Shown here piece after piece: positions 1 to 7,081 of a stretch of DNA of 11,680 nucleotides. The notes beneath the pieces are model-generated. The model was not told the origin of the DNA. It did not search any database and saw only the letters and a program-made list of their open reading frames with translations. The translations under genes were made by a program, and so were the position numbers. Source of the stretch: Alphaproteobacteria bacterium (GTDB taxonomy: Bacteria; Pseudomonadota; Alphaproteobacteria; Sphingomonadales; Sphingomonadaceae); the NCBI GenBank assembly GCA_028869975.1, contig JAGWQR010000078.1, positions 1 through 11,680 of the forward strand, in the 5' to 3' direction. Within the stretch, counting starts at the first letter, position 1; every line of letters begins with the position of its first letter.

Positions 1-1027
1 GGCCAATGGTCTCGCCGGCGATGAGATGATGGGCGTGGCGCTCGCTACCGTTATGGTCGCGGCACTCGGCCACCGGATCAACTGGCGCGTCCAGCTTGGC
101 GTGGCGCTCGCCGTGGCGGTGATCGGCAATCTCATGTCGGCGGCGATGGTCGCATCGCCAATGCTCGGTGCAGGGCGCTTCATTGCAGGGCTGGGGCATG
201 GTGCGATTATCGGCTTGAGCTTCACCTTTATCGGCCTGACGACGCGGATCGCGCGCAACCTTGCACTCTATCTGCTGCTGTTGCTTGCTTATGGTGCGCT
301 GGGGATCTGGTTCCTTCCCGCTCTGCTCGATGCGATTGGTTTCAAAGGACTGTTTCTGGGCTTTGCCGCGCTGACCATGGCTGGATTCCTTACCATTGCC
401 TCTGTGCCGCGCACAGCGGATGAGCGCGTCGAGCCCAACCCTCATGCCCTTCAGTTGGGCGCACTCTGGCAGATTGCGGCGCTGGGAGCACTACTCGCGT
501 ACAACCTTGCCATGGGGATCGCCTGGGCGAATCTTGAACTGATCGGTACCCATGCCGGCATTCCCGATTCACAGGCTGGCTTTGCCCTGGGCATCTCGCA
601 GATCATGGCGGTGGGCGGGGCGCTCGTAGCGGTGTTTCTCGCTGAAAAACTGGGGCGATGGGGACCGATTGCGCTTGGGATACTCGGCGGAAATTTCTGC
701 ATCGCGCTTTTACTCGGCAAACCCGGCTACACTCTCTTTCTGGGAGCGGTATGCGGGCTCAACATCCTCTGGAACTTCGTGCTGCCGTTCATACTGAGTG
801 CGGTCAGCGATTGCGACACGAGCGGGCATATGATGACGCGCGCAATCTCACTGCAAATGATCGGGCTGGGGTTCGGGCCGATTGTGGCGGGCGCAATGCT
901 CGGCAACAACGGCTATGGCACAATCCTGAGCTTGTGCATGGCGCTCTTCATTTTGAGTTATGCACTGCTTCTTACTGTAATGTTCGTACACCGTAAGGCG
1001 CTGGCCAAGCGCCAATCATTGCGCTGA
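1..1027 (+). CDS. MFS transporter, C-terminal part (5' end off window)
   Basis: Inner-membrane major facilitator superfamily transporter, substrate not recognisable. The frame is open to the left edge, first full codon at base 2, giving 341 visible residues; a typical 12-helix MFS protein has about 390-420, so roughly the first helix and N-terminus are missing. The visible part is almost entirely hydrophobic helices joined by short polar loops. An early loop, AALGHRINWR, sits where MFS motif A follows helix 2, and RFIAGLGHG looks like the helix-4 motif with its conserved Arg and glycines. A polar stretch in the middle (around PRTADERVEPNPH) fits the central cytoplasmic loop between the two six-helix halves. 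The protein ends in a basic tail (HRKALAKRQSLR), as expected for a cytoplasmic C-terminus. The receptor gene follows 92 nt later on the same strand, so the two may be co-expressed and act on one nutrient; that is inference. The ATG at 26 lies inside a helix and is not a believable true start. Confidence 0.85.
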   Translation, partial: ANGLAGDEMMGVALATVMVAALGHRINWRVQLGVALAVAVIGNLMSAAMVASPMLGAGRFIAGLGHGAIIGLSFTFIGLTTRIARNLALYLLLLLAYGALGIWFLPALLDAIGFKGLFLGFAALTMAGFLTIASVPRTADERVEPNPHALQLGALWQIAALGALLAYNLAMGIAWANLELIGTHAGIPDSQAGFALGISQIMAVGGALVAVFLAEKLGRWGPIALGILGGNFCIALLLGKPGYTLFLGAVCGLNILWNFVLPFILSAVSDCDTSGHMMTRAISLQMIGLGFGPIVAGAMLGNNGYGTILSLCMALFILSYALLLTVMFVHRKALAKRQSLR

Positions 1028-1105
1028 GTTGCGTTCTTCTGTCCGAAACTGCCAAGCACGTTCGGCACGACCGTAGTTTGCTAATATCACGAAAAAGACC
1101 ATCCC

Positions 1106-1112
1106 GGAGGAG
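1106..1112 (+). promoter_or_regulatory. Ribosome binding site of the TonB-dependent receptor
   Basis: GGAGGAG lies 7 nt before the ATG at 1120. It decides the start: an in-frame TTG at 1078 would add 14 mostly basic residues ahead of the signal peptide and has no comparable site. Starting at 1120 gives a clean Sec signal peptide. Confidence 0.8.
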
Positions 1113-1119
1113 AAAGTTC

Positions 1120-3420
1120 ATGCGCGTGCGCACGTCCCCGTATATCTATGCCCTGTTGAGCGCGTCAGCACTGGCGCTCGCCGCGCCCGCGCTTCATGCG
1201 CAGGATGCCAAATCCTCTGCGGATGCGGTTGCCCCCGGCGAAATCGTTGTTACCGCCAACAAGCGCGTGCAGAATGTGCAGAAGGTCGGCATTGCGATCA
1301 CCGCCATAGGCAGAGATGAAATGCACGCCATCGGCCGCCAGGATGTGACCGCGCTCGAAGGCCAGGTGCCCGGCCTCTCGGTCAACCAATACTCGCCCAC
1401 CATCACCATATTCAACATTCGCGGCGTGTCGCAGAATGATTTCACCGATGCACAAGAGGCGCCAATCGCCTTTTATGATGACGAGGTGTATGTGGCGTCG
1501 CTCGGCGCCATCACGGGGATGAACTTCGATCTTGATCGGGTGGAAGTGCTGCGCGGGCCGCAGGGCACCTTGTTCGGGCGCAACGCAACCGGCGGGCTGG
1601 TACAGTTCATTTCGGCCAAGCCGACCAAGGAGCTTGGCGGCTTCCTCACCGTTACCGGCGGCTCATTCGGCCAGTTCGCGACGGAAGGTGCGATCAGCGG
1701 CCCGCTGTCCGATACCGCTCAGGCGCGCCTCTCCTTCACCACCAATAATTCGGATGGTTACATCACCAACATCAACCCGAACAGCAACGGCAAGCTCGGC
1801 AACGCCAACTTCTACGCGCTGCGCCTGCAACTGGCCGATGAGATTACCCCCGATGACAAACTCAACGTCAAGGTGCAGTTGCTGCGCAATGCGCATGAGC
1901 GCAACGCCGGGCTATATAGCTGGGCGGCAACCTACCCCGATCCCGCCAATCACGGCCTGGGCAATTTTGCCGCCAATGTGCCCGGCGGCAACCCCGGCGC
2001 GCCCTTCACCGGCGCCACGCAAGGCCAGGACGCCAATGGCTATGGCACCACCAACACCAATCCCTTCATCCAGAATTTTGATCGCAATCCCAGCTTTGAT
2101 CGCAGCTATTGGGATGTAATGGTACGCTACGAGCATAATTTTGGCGGCAATATCCAGCTCACCTCCATCTCCGATTATCAGAATCTGCAAAAACATTATA
2201 AAGAAGATTCGGACATGTCGCCGCTGACGACATTCAATTATGATACCGACCAGAATTTCTATCAGGTCTCGCAGGAGCTGCGCCTGTCCGGCAAATCGGA
2301 CAAGACCAACTGGGTATTGGGCGGTTATGGCCTGATTATCCACTCAAACAACGCCTATCTGGTCAACAATCCGACCACCACTTATCCCGGCCTCGGCCTG
2401 CTCTCCTATGGCGGGCCGCTCTCCACCAAAACCATCGCCGGCTTCGGGCAGCTTGAATATGCGGTTTCAAACAAGCTCAAGCTGATCGGCGGCCTGCGCT
2501 ATTCCTATGACAAGAAGGACGAGGATTTCTACGATTACTGGAACGGCGCGCAGGTGTTTATCTGGTCGCAGCAGGCGGCCAATATCGAGGCGCTGCGCCA
2601 TGAGACGTTCGGCAACTGGTCGGGCAAGGCCGAAATTGATTACAAGCCTGATGACAATACGCTCATCTATCTCAGCGCCAATCGCGGCACCAAATCGGGC
2701 GGCTTTGGGGTAGATTCGGGCACGGCCTTCACCATCGATCCCACCGTGGCGGCGGCAACCGGGGCCACGCTCATCAGCAAAATCCCGTTCGATCAGGAGG
2801 TGCTGACCAATTATGAAGGCGGCTTCAAGCTGACCCTGCTCAACCACAGCACGCACTTCAACGGCTCGTTCTTCTATTATGATTATTCCAATTATCAGGC
2901 GTTCCAGAATGTCGGTGTCAACCAGGTCATCACCAACCACCAGGCCTATGCGCACGGGGCCGAGTTCGAGCTGAATTCGCGCCCGCTCAAGGGTCTGTAT
3001 CTGTCAACCTTCGTCACGCTGATGAGCTCAAAGATCAAGAACATCGTGCTGCCCGACAATAGTCTGGCAGACCGGGTGCTCCCGCAGGCACCGGATACGT
3101 CGATCGGTGCACTGGCGCGCTATGCCTTTGCGGTCGGGCCGGGCGAGTTGAGCCTGCAAACCGACTGGAAATATGAATCGAGCATGTATTTTGAAACCAA
3201 CAACGCGCCAACCGACTTTGAACCAGGCCACACGGTCGGCAATGCGCGCATCGCCTATAGCTTCCACGAGGGCAAATATGAGATTGCCGGCTTCGTCAAC
3301 AATCTGACCGACAAATGGTACCGGATCTACAATCTCGATCTGTCGGGCCTGCTCGGCTCATCGAACCAGACCTATGCGCGCCCGCGCACCTGGGGCGGAT
3401 CGCTGACGGTAAAGTTCTGA
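1120..3420 (+). CDS. TonB-dependent outer-membrane receptor
   Basis: Beta-barrel receptor that imports a scarce ligand across the outer membrane using energy from TonB-ExbB-ExbD; 766 aa, normal for the family. Residues 1-27 form a Sec signal peptide (basic start, Ala/Leu core, likely cleavage after ALHA). A TonB box EIVVTA is at 41-46. The plug domain follows to about residue 165, with the typical VEVLRGPQGTLFGRNATGG stretch at 141-159. The remaining 600 residues have the alternating aromatic/polar pattern of a 22-strand barrel, ending in LTVKF with the terminal Phe used for BAM-mediated assembly. The plug and overall style resemble the large receptor sets of sphingomonads, where ligands range from iron siderophores to plant-derived organic compounds, so I do not assign a ligand. 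No N-terminal signalling (STN) domain is present, so it is unlikely to drive its own anti-sigma signalling. It lies downstream of an MFS transporter and converges with the polyamine operon. Confidence 0.92.
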   Translation: MRVRTSPYIYALLSASALALAAPALHAQDAKSSADAVAPGEIVVTANKRVQNVQKVGIAITAIGRDEMHAIGRQDVTALEGQVPGLSVNQYSPTITIFNIRGVSQNDFTDAQEAPIAFYDDEVYVASLGAITGMNFDLDRVEVLRGPQGTLFGRNATGGLVQFISAKPTKELGGFLTVTGGSFGQFATEGAISGPLSDTAQARLSFTTNNSDGYITNINPNSNGKLGNANFYALRLQLADEITPDDKLNVKVQLLRNAHERNAGLYSWAATYPDPANHGLGNFAANVPGGNPGAPFTGATQGQDANGYGTTNTNPFIQNFDRNPSFDRSYWDVMVRYEHNFGGNIQLTSISDYQNLQKHYKEDSDMSPLTTFNYDTDQNFYQVSQELRLSGKSDKTNWVLGGYGLIIHSNNAYLVNNPTTTYPGLGLLSYGGPLSTKTIAGFGQLEYAVSNKLKLIGGLRYSYDKKDEDFYDYWNGAQVFIWSQQAANIEALRHETFGNWSGKAEIDYKPDDNTLIYLSANRGTKSGGFGVDSGTAFTIDPTVAAATGATLISKIPFDQEVLTNYEGGFKLTLLNHSTHFNGSFFYYDYSNYQAFQNVGVNQVITNHQAYAHGAEFELNSRPLKGLYLSTFVTLMSSKIKNIVLPDNSLADRVLPQAPDTSIGALARYAFAVGPGELSLQTDWKYESSMYFETNNAPTDFEPGHTVGNARIAYSFHEGKYEIAGFVNNLTDKWYRIYNLDLSGLLGSSNQTYARPRTWGGSLTVKF

Positions 3421-3462
3421 GGGTTGAAGGGGCGCGGCATTAAAGGGTGCCGCGCCAGCCCT
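3420..3462. terminator. Hairpin between convergent genes, probable bidirectional terminator
   Basis: A perfect 9-bp GC-rich stem, GGCGCGGCA (3431-3439) with TGCCGCGCC (3448-3456), closes an 8-nt loop. Flanking bases AGGGTT (3420-3425) can pair with AGCCCT (3457-3462, one G-T pair), leaving a 5-nt bulge on one side. It fills almost the whole 44-nt gap between the receptor stop and the stop of the dehydrogenase on the other strand, where a shared terminator is expected. No clear T-run follows on either strand, so intrinsic termination is probable but not proven; it could also protect 3' ends from nucleases. Confidence 0.6.
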
Positions 3463-3464
3463 AC

Positions 3465-4577
3465 TCAATAAACGACCACGCTGCGGATGCTCTCGCCCGC
3501 GTGCATCAGATCGAAACCCTTGTTGATGTCCTCAAGGCTGAGCACATGGGTAATCATCGGGTCGATGGCGATTTTGCCTTCCATATACATATCCACGATC
3601 TTGGGCACATCTGTGCGGCCCTTTGCCCCGCCGAACGCGGTGCCGCGCCAGTTGCGCCCGGTGACAAGCTGGAAGGGCCGCGTGCTGATTTCCTTGCCCG
3701 CTTCCGCTACACCGATGATGACGCTGGTACCCCAGCCCCTGTGGCAGCATTCGAGCGCGGTGCGCATCACTTCGGTGTTGCCCGTGGCATCGAACGAATA
3801 ATCCGCACCGCCATCAGTCATGGCGACAATCTTGGCGATGGTGTCCTCGCGCGACATGCCTTTCGAGTTGAGGAAGTCGGTCATGCCGAACTGGCGGCCC
3901 CAGCTTTCCCGATCGGGGTTGATGTCCACGCCGATGATTTTGGTGGCACCCGCGAGTTTCGCACCCTGAATGACATTGAGGCCAATCCCGCCCAGCCCGA
4001 ACACGACGACATTATCGCCCGGCTGGACTTTCGCGGTGTTCGTCACTGCGCCGACCCCAGTGGTGACGCCGCAGCCGATATAGCAGCTTGTTTTGAACGG
4101 GGCGTCCTCGCGGATTTTCGCTACAGCAATCTCGGGCAGAACGGTGAAGTTGCTGAACGTCGAGCAGCCCATATAATGGAATATCGTCTGGCCGCGATAC
4201 GAAAAGCGTGAGGTGCCGTCGGGCATCAACCCTTTGCCCTGCGTGGCGCGGATCGCTGTGCACAGATTGGTTTTGCCTGAGAGGCAGGATTTGCACTTGC
4301 CGCACTCTGGGGTGTAGAGCGGGATAACATGATCACCGGGCTTGACGCTCGTCACGCCCGCGCCGACCTCGCGCACCACGCCCGCACCTTCATGGCCGAG
4401 CACGCTCGGGAAAATCCCCTCCGAGTCGAAGCCATCCAACGTATAGGCATCGGTATGGCAGATTCCTGTCGCCATGATCTCGACCAGCACCTCGCCTTGC
4501 CTAGGCCCCTCCAGATCAAGCTCGACAATCTCAAGCGGCTTCTTGGCCTCAAACGCAACGGCGGCACGGGTTTTCAT
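3465..4577 (-). CDS. frmA: S-(hydroxymethyl)glutathione dehydrogenase / class III alcohol dehydrogenase
   Basis: Zinc-dependent cytoplasmic enzyme that oxidises the formaldehyde-glutathione adduct to S-formylglutathione with NAD+, and in many organisms also reduces S-nitrosoglutathione. The 370 residues match the usual length and align along their whole length with the class III family from memory. Catalytic zinc ligands are Cys40, His62-Glu63 and Cys168 (in IGCGVTTG); structural zinc ligands are Cys92, Cys95, Cys98 and Cys106. Arg109, in AIRATQGKGLMPDGTSRF, fits the class III arginine that binds the glutathione carboxylate. The Rossmann motif GLGGIG is at 193-198 and Asp217 would bind the NAD ribose. 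An AGGAG site lies 6 nt before the ATG. It is the last gene of the polyamine operon, 60 nt after the aminotransferase, with no S-formylglutathione hydrolase gene beside it. Family assignment is firm; its link to polyamines is inference. Confidence 0.95.
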   Translation of the reverse strand: MKTRAAVAFEAKKPLEIVELDLEGPRQGEVLVEIMATGICHTDAYTLDGFDSEGIFPSVLGHEGAGVVREVGAGVTSVKPGDHVIPLYTPECGKCKSCLSGKTNLCTAIRATQGKGLMPDGTSRFSYRGQTIFHYMGCSTFSNFTVLPEIAVAKIREDAPFKTSCYIGCGVTTGVGAVTNTAKVQPGDNVVVFGLGGIGLNVIQGAKLAGATKIIGVDINPDRESWGRQFGMTDFLNSKGMSREDTIAKIVAMTDGGADYSFDATGNTEVMRTALECCHRGWGTSVIIGVAEAGKEISTRPFQLVTGRNWRGTAFGGAKGRTDVPKIVDMYMEGKIAIDPMITHVLSLEDINKGFDLMHAGESIRSVVVY

Positions 4578-4601
4578 TTCAGTCTCCTGCTCTGATTTTC
4601 A

Positions 4602-4625
4602 CTGCGCACTAAGGCAGTCGCGCAG
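4602..4625 (-). other. Weak stem-loop between aminotransferase and frmA
   Basis: CTGCGC (4602-4607) can pair with GCGCAG (4620-4625) around a 12-nt loop, inside the longest gap (60 nt) of the operon. There is no T-run. It could be an RNA processing or attenuation element, or chance in GC-rich sequence. Confidence 0.2.
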
Positions 4626-4637
4626 ATTCGTCCAGCG

Positions 4638-5963
4638 TCACTTAAGCGCCACAATCGCCGCCCTCACCCCCGCGACCAGCTCATCAATCTGCGCCTCCGA
4701 AATAATCAGCGGCGGCGAGAAGGCGAGCGCATCGCCGCTCTGGCGCACCAGTTGCCCGGCGCGGAAGCAATGGACGAACGCCTCATAGGCGCGCGCACCC
4801 GGTGCACCCGCGCGCGGGGCCATCTCCACTGCGCCCATCAGCCCGATCGTGCGAATGTCGATGACGTGCGGGCAATCACGCAGGCTGTGCAGCGCCTTTT
4901 GCCAATGATCGGCGAGGCCCTGCGCCGCGCGGGTGAGCAGCCCTTCACGTGCATAAATATCGAGCGTGGCCTGCCCCGCCGCGCACGCCACCGGATGCCC
5001 GGAATAGGTATAGCCGTGGAACAGCTCGATCGTCGCCTCCGGCCCGGTCATCAGCGCGTCATGGACATGGCCACCGACCAACACTGCACCCATCGGCACC
5101 GCGCCATTGGTTAGCCCCTTGGCACAGGTGATGATGTCGGGCTGCACGTTGAAATACTGCGCGGCAAAGGGTGTGCCCAGCCGCCCGAAGCCGGTGATCA
5201 CCTCATCAAAAATCAGCAATATGCCATGCTTGGTGGCAATTTCGCGCACCCGCTCCAGATAGCCTTTGGGCGGGATCACCACCCCCGCCGAGCCTTGCAC
5301 CGGCTCGATGATGACGGCGGCAATCGTCTCGGCGCCGTGCAGCGCCACCGCGCGTTCCAAGTCTTCGGCCAGCTCCAGCCCATGCGCGGGCTGGCACGGC
5401 GAGAAGGCATCGCGCGCGATGTCGAGCGTGTGGCGCATATGATCAACGCCAGGCAGGCCGGGGCCGAACACGCGACGATTATTGACGAGACCCCCCACCG
5501 AAATCCCGCCAAAGCCGACGCCATGATAGCCCTTCTCGCGGCCAATGAAGCGCGTGCGCTGGCCTTCCCCGCGCGCGCGGTGATAGGCGAGCACAATTTT
5601 GAGCGCGGTATCGACCGACTCCGATCCCGAATTGGTGAAGAACACATGATCGATACCGTCAGGCGCGAGTTTCGCCAGCGCGGTCGCGAAATCGAACGAG
5701 AGGCTGTGCCCCATCTGGAAATTGGGGGCATAGTCCATCGTCAGCAACTGGCGGTGCGCGGCATCGGCAATTTCGGTGCGGCCATGTCCCGCATTGACGC
5801 ACCACAGCCCCGCCGTGCCGTCGAGCACCTGGCGGCCATCATCGCTGGTGTAGTGCATGTCCTTTGCGCCCACGAACATGCGCGGATCGGCCTTGAACTG
5901 GCGGTTGGCGGTGAACGGCATCCAATAGGCGTTCATATCGGGCGTATTGCGGGGCAAGGTCAT
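4638..5963 (-). CDS. Class III aminotransferase, beta-alanine (omega-amino acid):pyruvate type
   Basis: PLP-dependent cytoplasmic enzyme that moves the terminal amino group of an omega-amino acid such as beta-alanine to pyruvate, giving malonic semialdehyde and alanine. At 441 aa it resembles the Pseudomonas omega-amino acid:pyruvate aminotransferase throughout. It opens with the characteristic YWMPFTANRQF (13-23). NSGSES (111-116) binds the PLP phosphate, Tyr146-His147 stacks on the ring, Asp253 (in FDEVITGFGR) contacts the pyridine nitrogen, and Lys282 (in CAKGLTNG) is the Schiff-base lysine. Arg407 (LVRQSG) sits where the family's substrate-carboxylate arginine is found. AAGGAG at 5969-5974 stands 5 nt before the ATG. 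In this operon it could consume GABA (from putrescine) or beta-alanine (from the aminopropyl part of spermidine); the sequence cannot choose between them. It is paralogous to, but clearly different from, the aminotransferase at 8444-9820. BauA/AptA-type names would fit, but I assign no symbol. Confidence 0.9.
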   Translation of the reverse strand: MTLPRNTPDMNAYWMPFTANRQFKADPRMFVGAKDMHYTSDDGRQVLDGTAGLWCVNAGHGRTEIADAAHRQLLTMDYAPNFQMGHSLSFDFATALAKLAPDGIDHVFFTNSGSESVDTALKIVLAYHRARGEGQRTRFIGREKGYHGVGFGGISVGGLVNNRRVFGPGLPGVDHMRHTLDIARDAFSPCQPAHGLELAEDLERAVALHGAETIAAVIIEPVQGSAGVVIPPKGYLERVREIATKHGILLIFDEVITGFGRLGTPFAAQYFNVQPDIITCAKGLTNGAVPMGAVLVGGHVHDALMTGPEATIELFHGYTYSGHPVACAAGQATLDIYAREGLLTRAAQGLADHWQKALHSLRDCPHVIDIRTIGLMGAVEMAPRAGAPGARAYEAFVHCFRAGQLVRQSGDALAFSPPLIISEAQIDELVAGVRAAIVALK

Positions 5964-6001
5964 GGTGTCTCCTTGGAGTTGAAATCAGGCGGCGCGCCAC
6001 G

Positions 6002-7081
6002 TCATGCGGCGCGCACTTCGGTCATCGCATCTTCAGTAGCATGGGCGAAGGCGTCGCCAAGATAGTGCGCATATTCACATCTGGCCAAAATGGCCTTGGG
6101 CGGAAAAATAACCGGGTTGTTGCGGTAGGCATCGTCCATCAGCCTCGCCGCCGCCATGTTGGGCGTGGGGTAGCGAATGGTGTTGGTAATCCCCGCGCCC
6201 ACATGCGCATCGAGCAGGAAGTTGATAAACTCATGCGCCAGATCGGGGTTGGGTGCGCCGGTGGGGATGCACAGACAATCGCTCGTCAGTTCGGAACCCT
6301 CGCGCGGCACAACAAAGTTGAGATCGGGGTCTTCCATCATCACCTGCGCAACATCGCCATTATATTCGACCACAATGTCGATGTCGCCGGCCTCAAGCAG
6401 GCTCTGGCCATCATCGTCATGGAACAGCAATATGTTGGGCTTCTGGCGGATGAGCAGGTCGGTCGCCGCGCGCAGATAGCGCGGATCGGTCGAATTCATC
6501 GGAAAGCCGAGATATTTATACACCAGGCGGAAGGTATCCGCACTCTCCGAAAACAGGCCGATCCGCCCTTTGTATTTGTCGGAATCGAACACATATTTCC
6601 AGCTGTCGGGCACAAAGCCGGGGAACACCGATTTACGAAAGCCAATCCCCAGCACCAGCCAGGTATAAGGCATTGAATAGCGCCGCCCGCGATCAAAGGG
6701 CACATCGCGGAAATCAGGTTCGATATTGGCAAAGTTGGGAATTTTGCTATGATCGAGCGGCAGCAACATCCCCACCTGCGCCATGCGCTCGACAAAGTCA
6801 TTCGACGGCACAATCACATCAAAGCCCTGATTGCCGCCGCGCAGCTTGGCGAACAATTCGTCATTATTCGCGAACAGCGACATATGAACGTCAACCCCGG
6901 TCGCCTTTTTGAAATCGGCAAGCGTGGTGTCGCCGATATAGGTATCCCAGTTGTAGAAATTGAGCCGCTTCCCCTCAGGCTGCGTGCATCCCTCCAGCAA
7001 CCACGTAAAGGTCAGCCCCACCCAGGCCGCGCCGGTCTGGGCAAGCAGCGAACGGCGTGAGACAGGCTTGCGGACGTGCAT
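6002..7081 (-). CDS. Polyamine ABC transporter substrate-binding protein (PotD/PotF family), Tat-type lipoprotein
   Basis: Captures spermidine or putrescine outside the inner membrane and delivers it to the ABC permeases; 359 aa, family length. Family marks include LNFYNWDTYIGD near 40-51, VIVPSNDFVERM around 89-100 and RYPTPNMAAARLM towards the C-terminus. Residues that line up with known polyamine contacts are Trp45, Ser93, Asp243 and Asp268; the position of a usual Trp is Tyr240 (in EYNGD). The N-terminus has a twin-arginine motif, SRRSLL (8-13), then a hydrophobic segment ending LLEGC (28-32). This suggests Tat export with lipidation at Cys32, although Glu at the -2 position is atypical. 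The ATG directly abuts the TAG stop of the preceding synthetase gene (no gap), with only a modest AAGG at 7087-7090, so translational coupling is likely. Unlike most pot/spu clusters, two enzyme genes separate it from the ATPase and permease genes. Confidence 0.92.
   Translation of the reverse strand: MHVRKPVSRRSLLAQTGAAWVGLTFTWLLEGCTQPEGKRLNFYNWDTYIGDTTLADFKKATGVDVHMSLFANNDELFAKLRGGNQGFDVIVPSNDFVERMAQVGMLLPLDHSKIPNFANIEPDFRDVPFDRGRRYSMPYTWLVLGIGFRKSVFPGFVPDSWKYVFDSDKYKGRIGLFSESADTFRLVYKYLGFPMNSTDPRYLRAATDLLIRQKPNILLFHDDDGQSLLEAGDIDIVVEYNGDVAQVMMEDPDLNFVVPREGSELTSDCLCIPTGAPNPDLAHEFINFLLDAHVGAGITNTIRYPTPNMAAARLMDDAYRNNPVIFPPKAILARCEYAHYLGDAFAHATEDAMTEVRAA

Noticed and set aside
1046..1078. Possible terminator hairpin after the MFS gene (AAACT/AGTTT and TGCC/GGCA)
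   Set aside because: Pairings are short, separated by unpaired bases, and no T-run follows; not better than chance.
1061..1087. Possible promoter for the receptor (TTCGGC ... TAATAT)
   Set aside because: Only four of six bases fit the -10 consensus, the -35 is poor and the spacing of 15 is short; sphingomonad promoters cannot be called reliably from this.
3447..4211. Long + strand open frame (254 codons) opposite the dehydrogenase
   Set aside because: It lies fully antisense to a clearly homologous, motif-complete gene, and its translation shows no recognisable domain. Such mirror frames are common in GC-rich coding DNA.
5226..6065. Long + strand open frame (279 codons) opposite the beta-alanine-type aminotransferase
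   Set aside because: Antisense shadow of a gene with intact PLP-site motifs; rich in Arg, His and Ala as expected of a mirror frame, with no ribosome site or domain.
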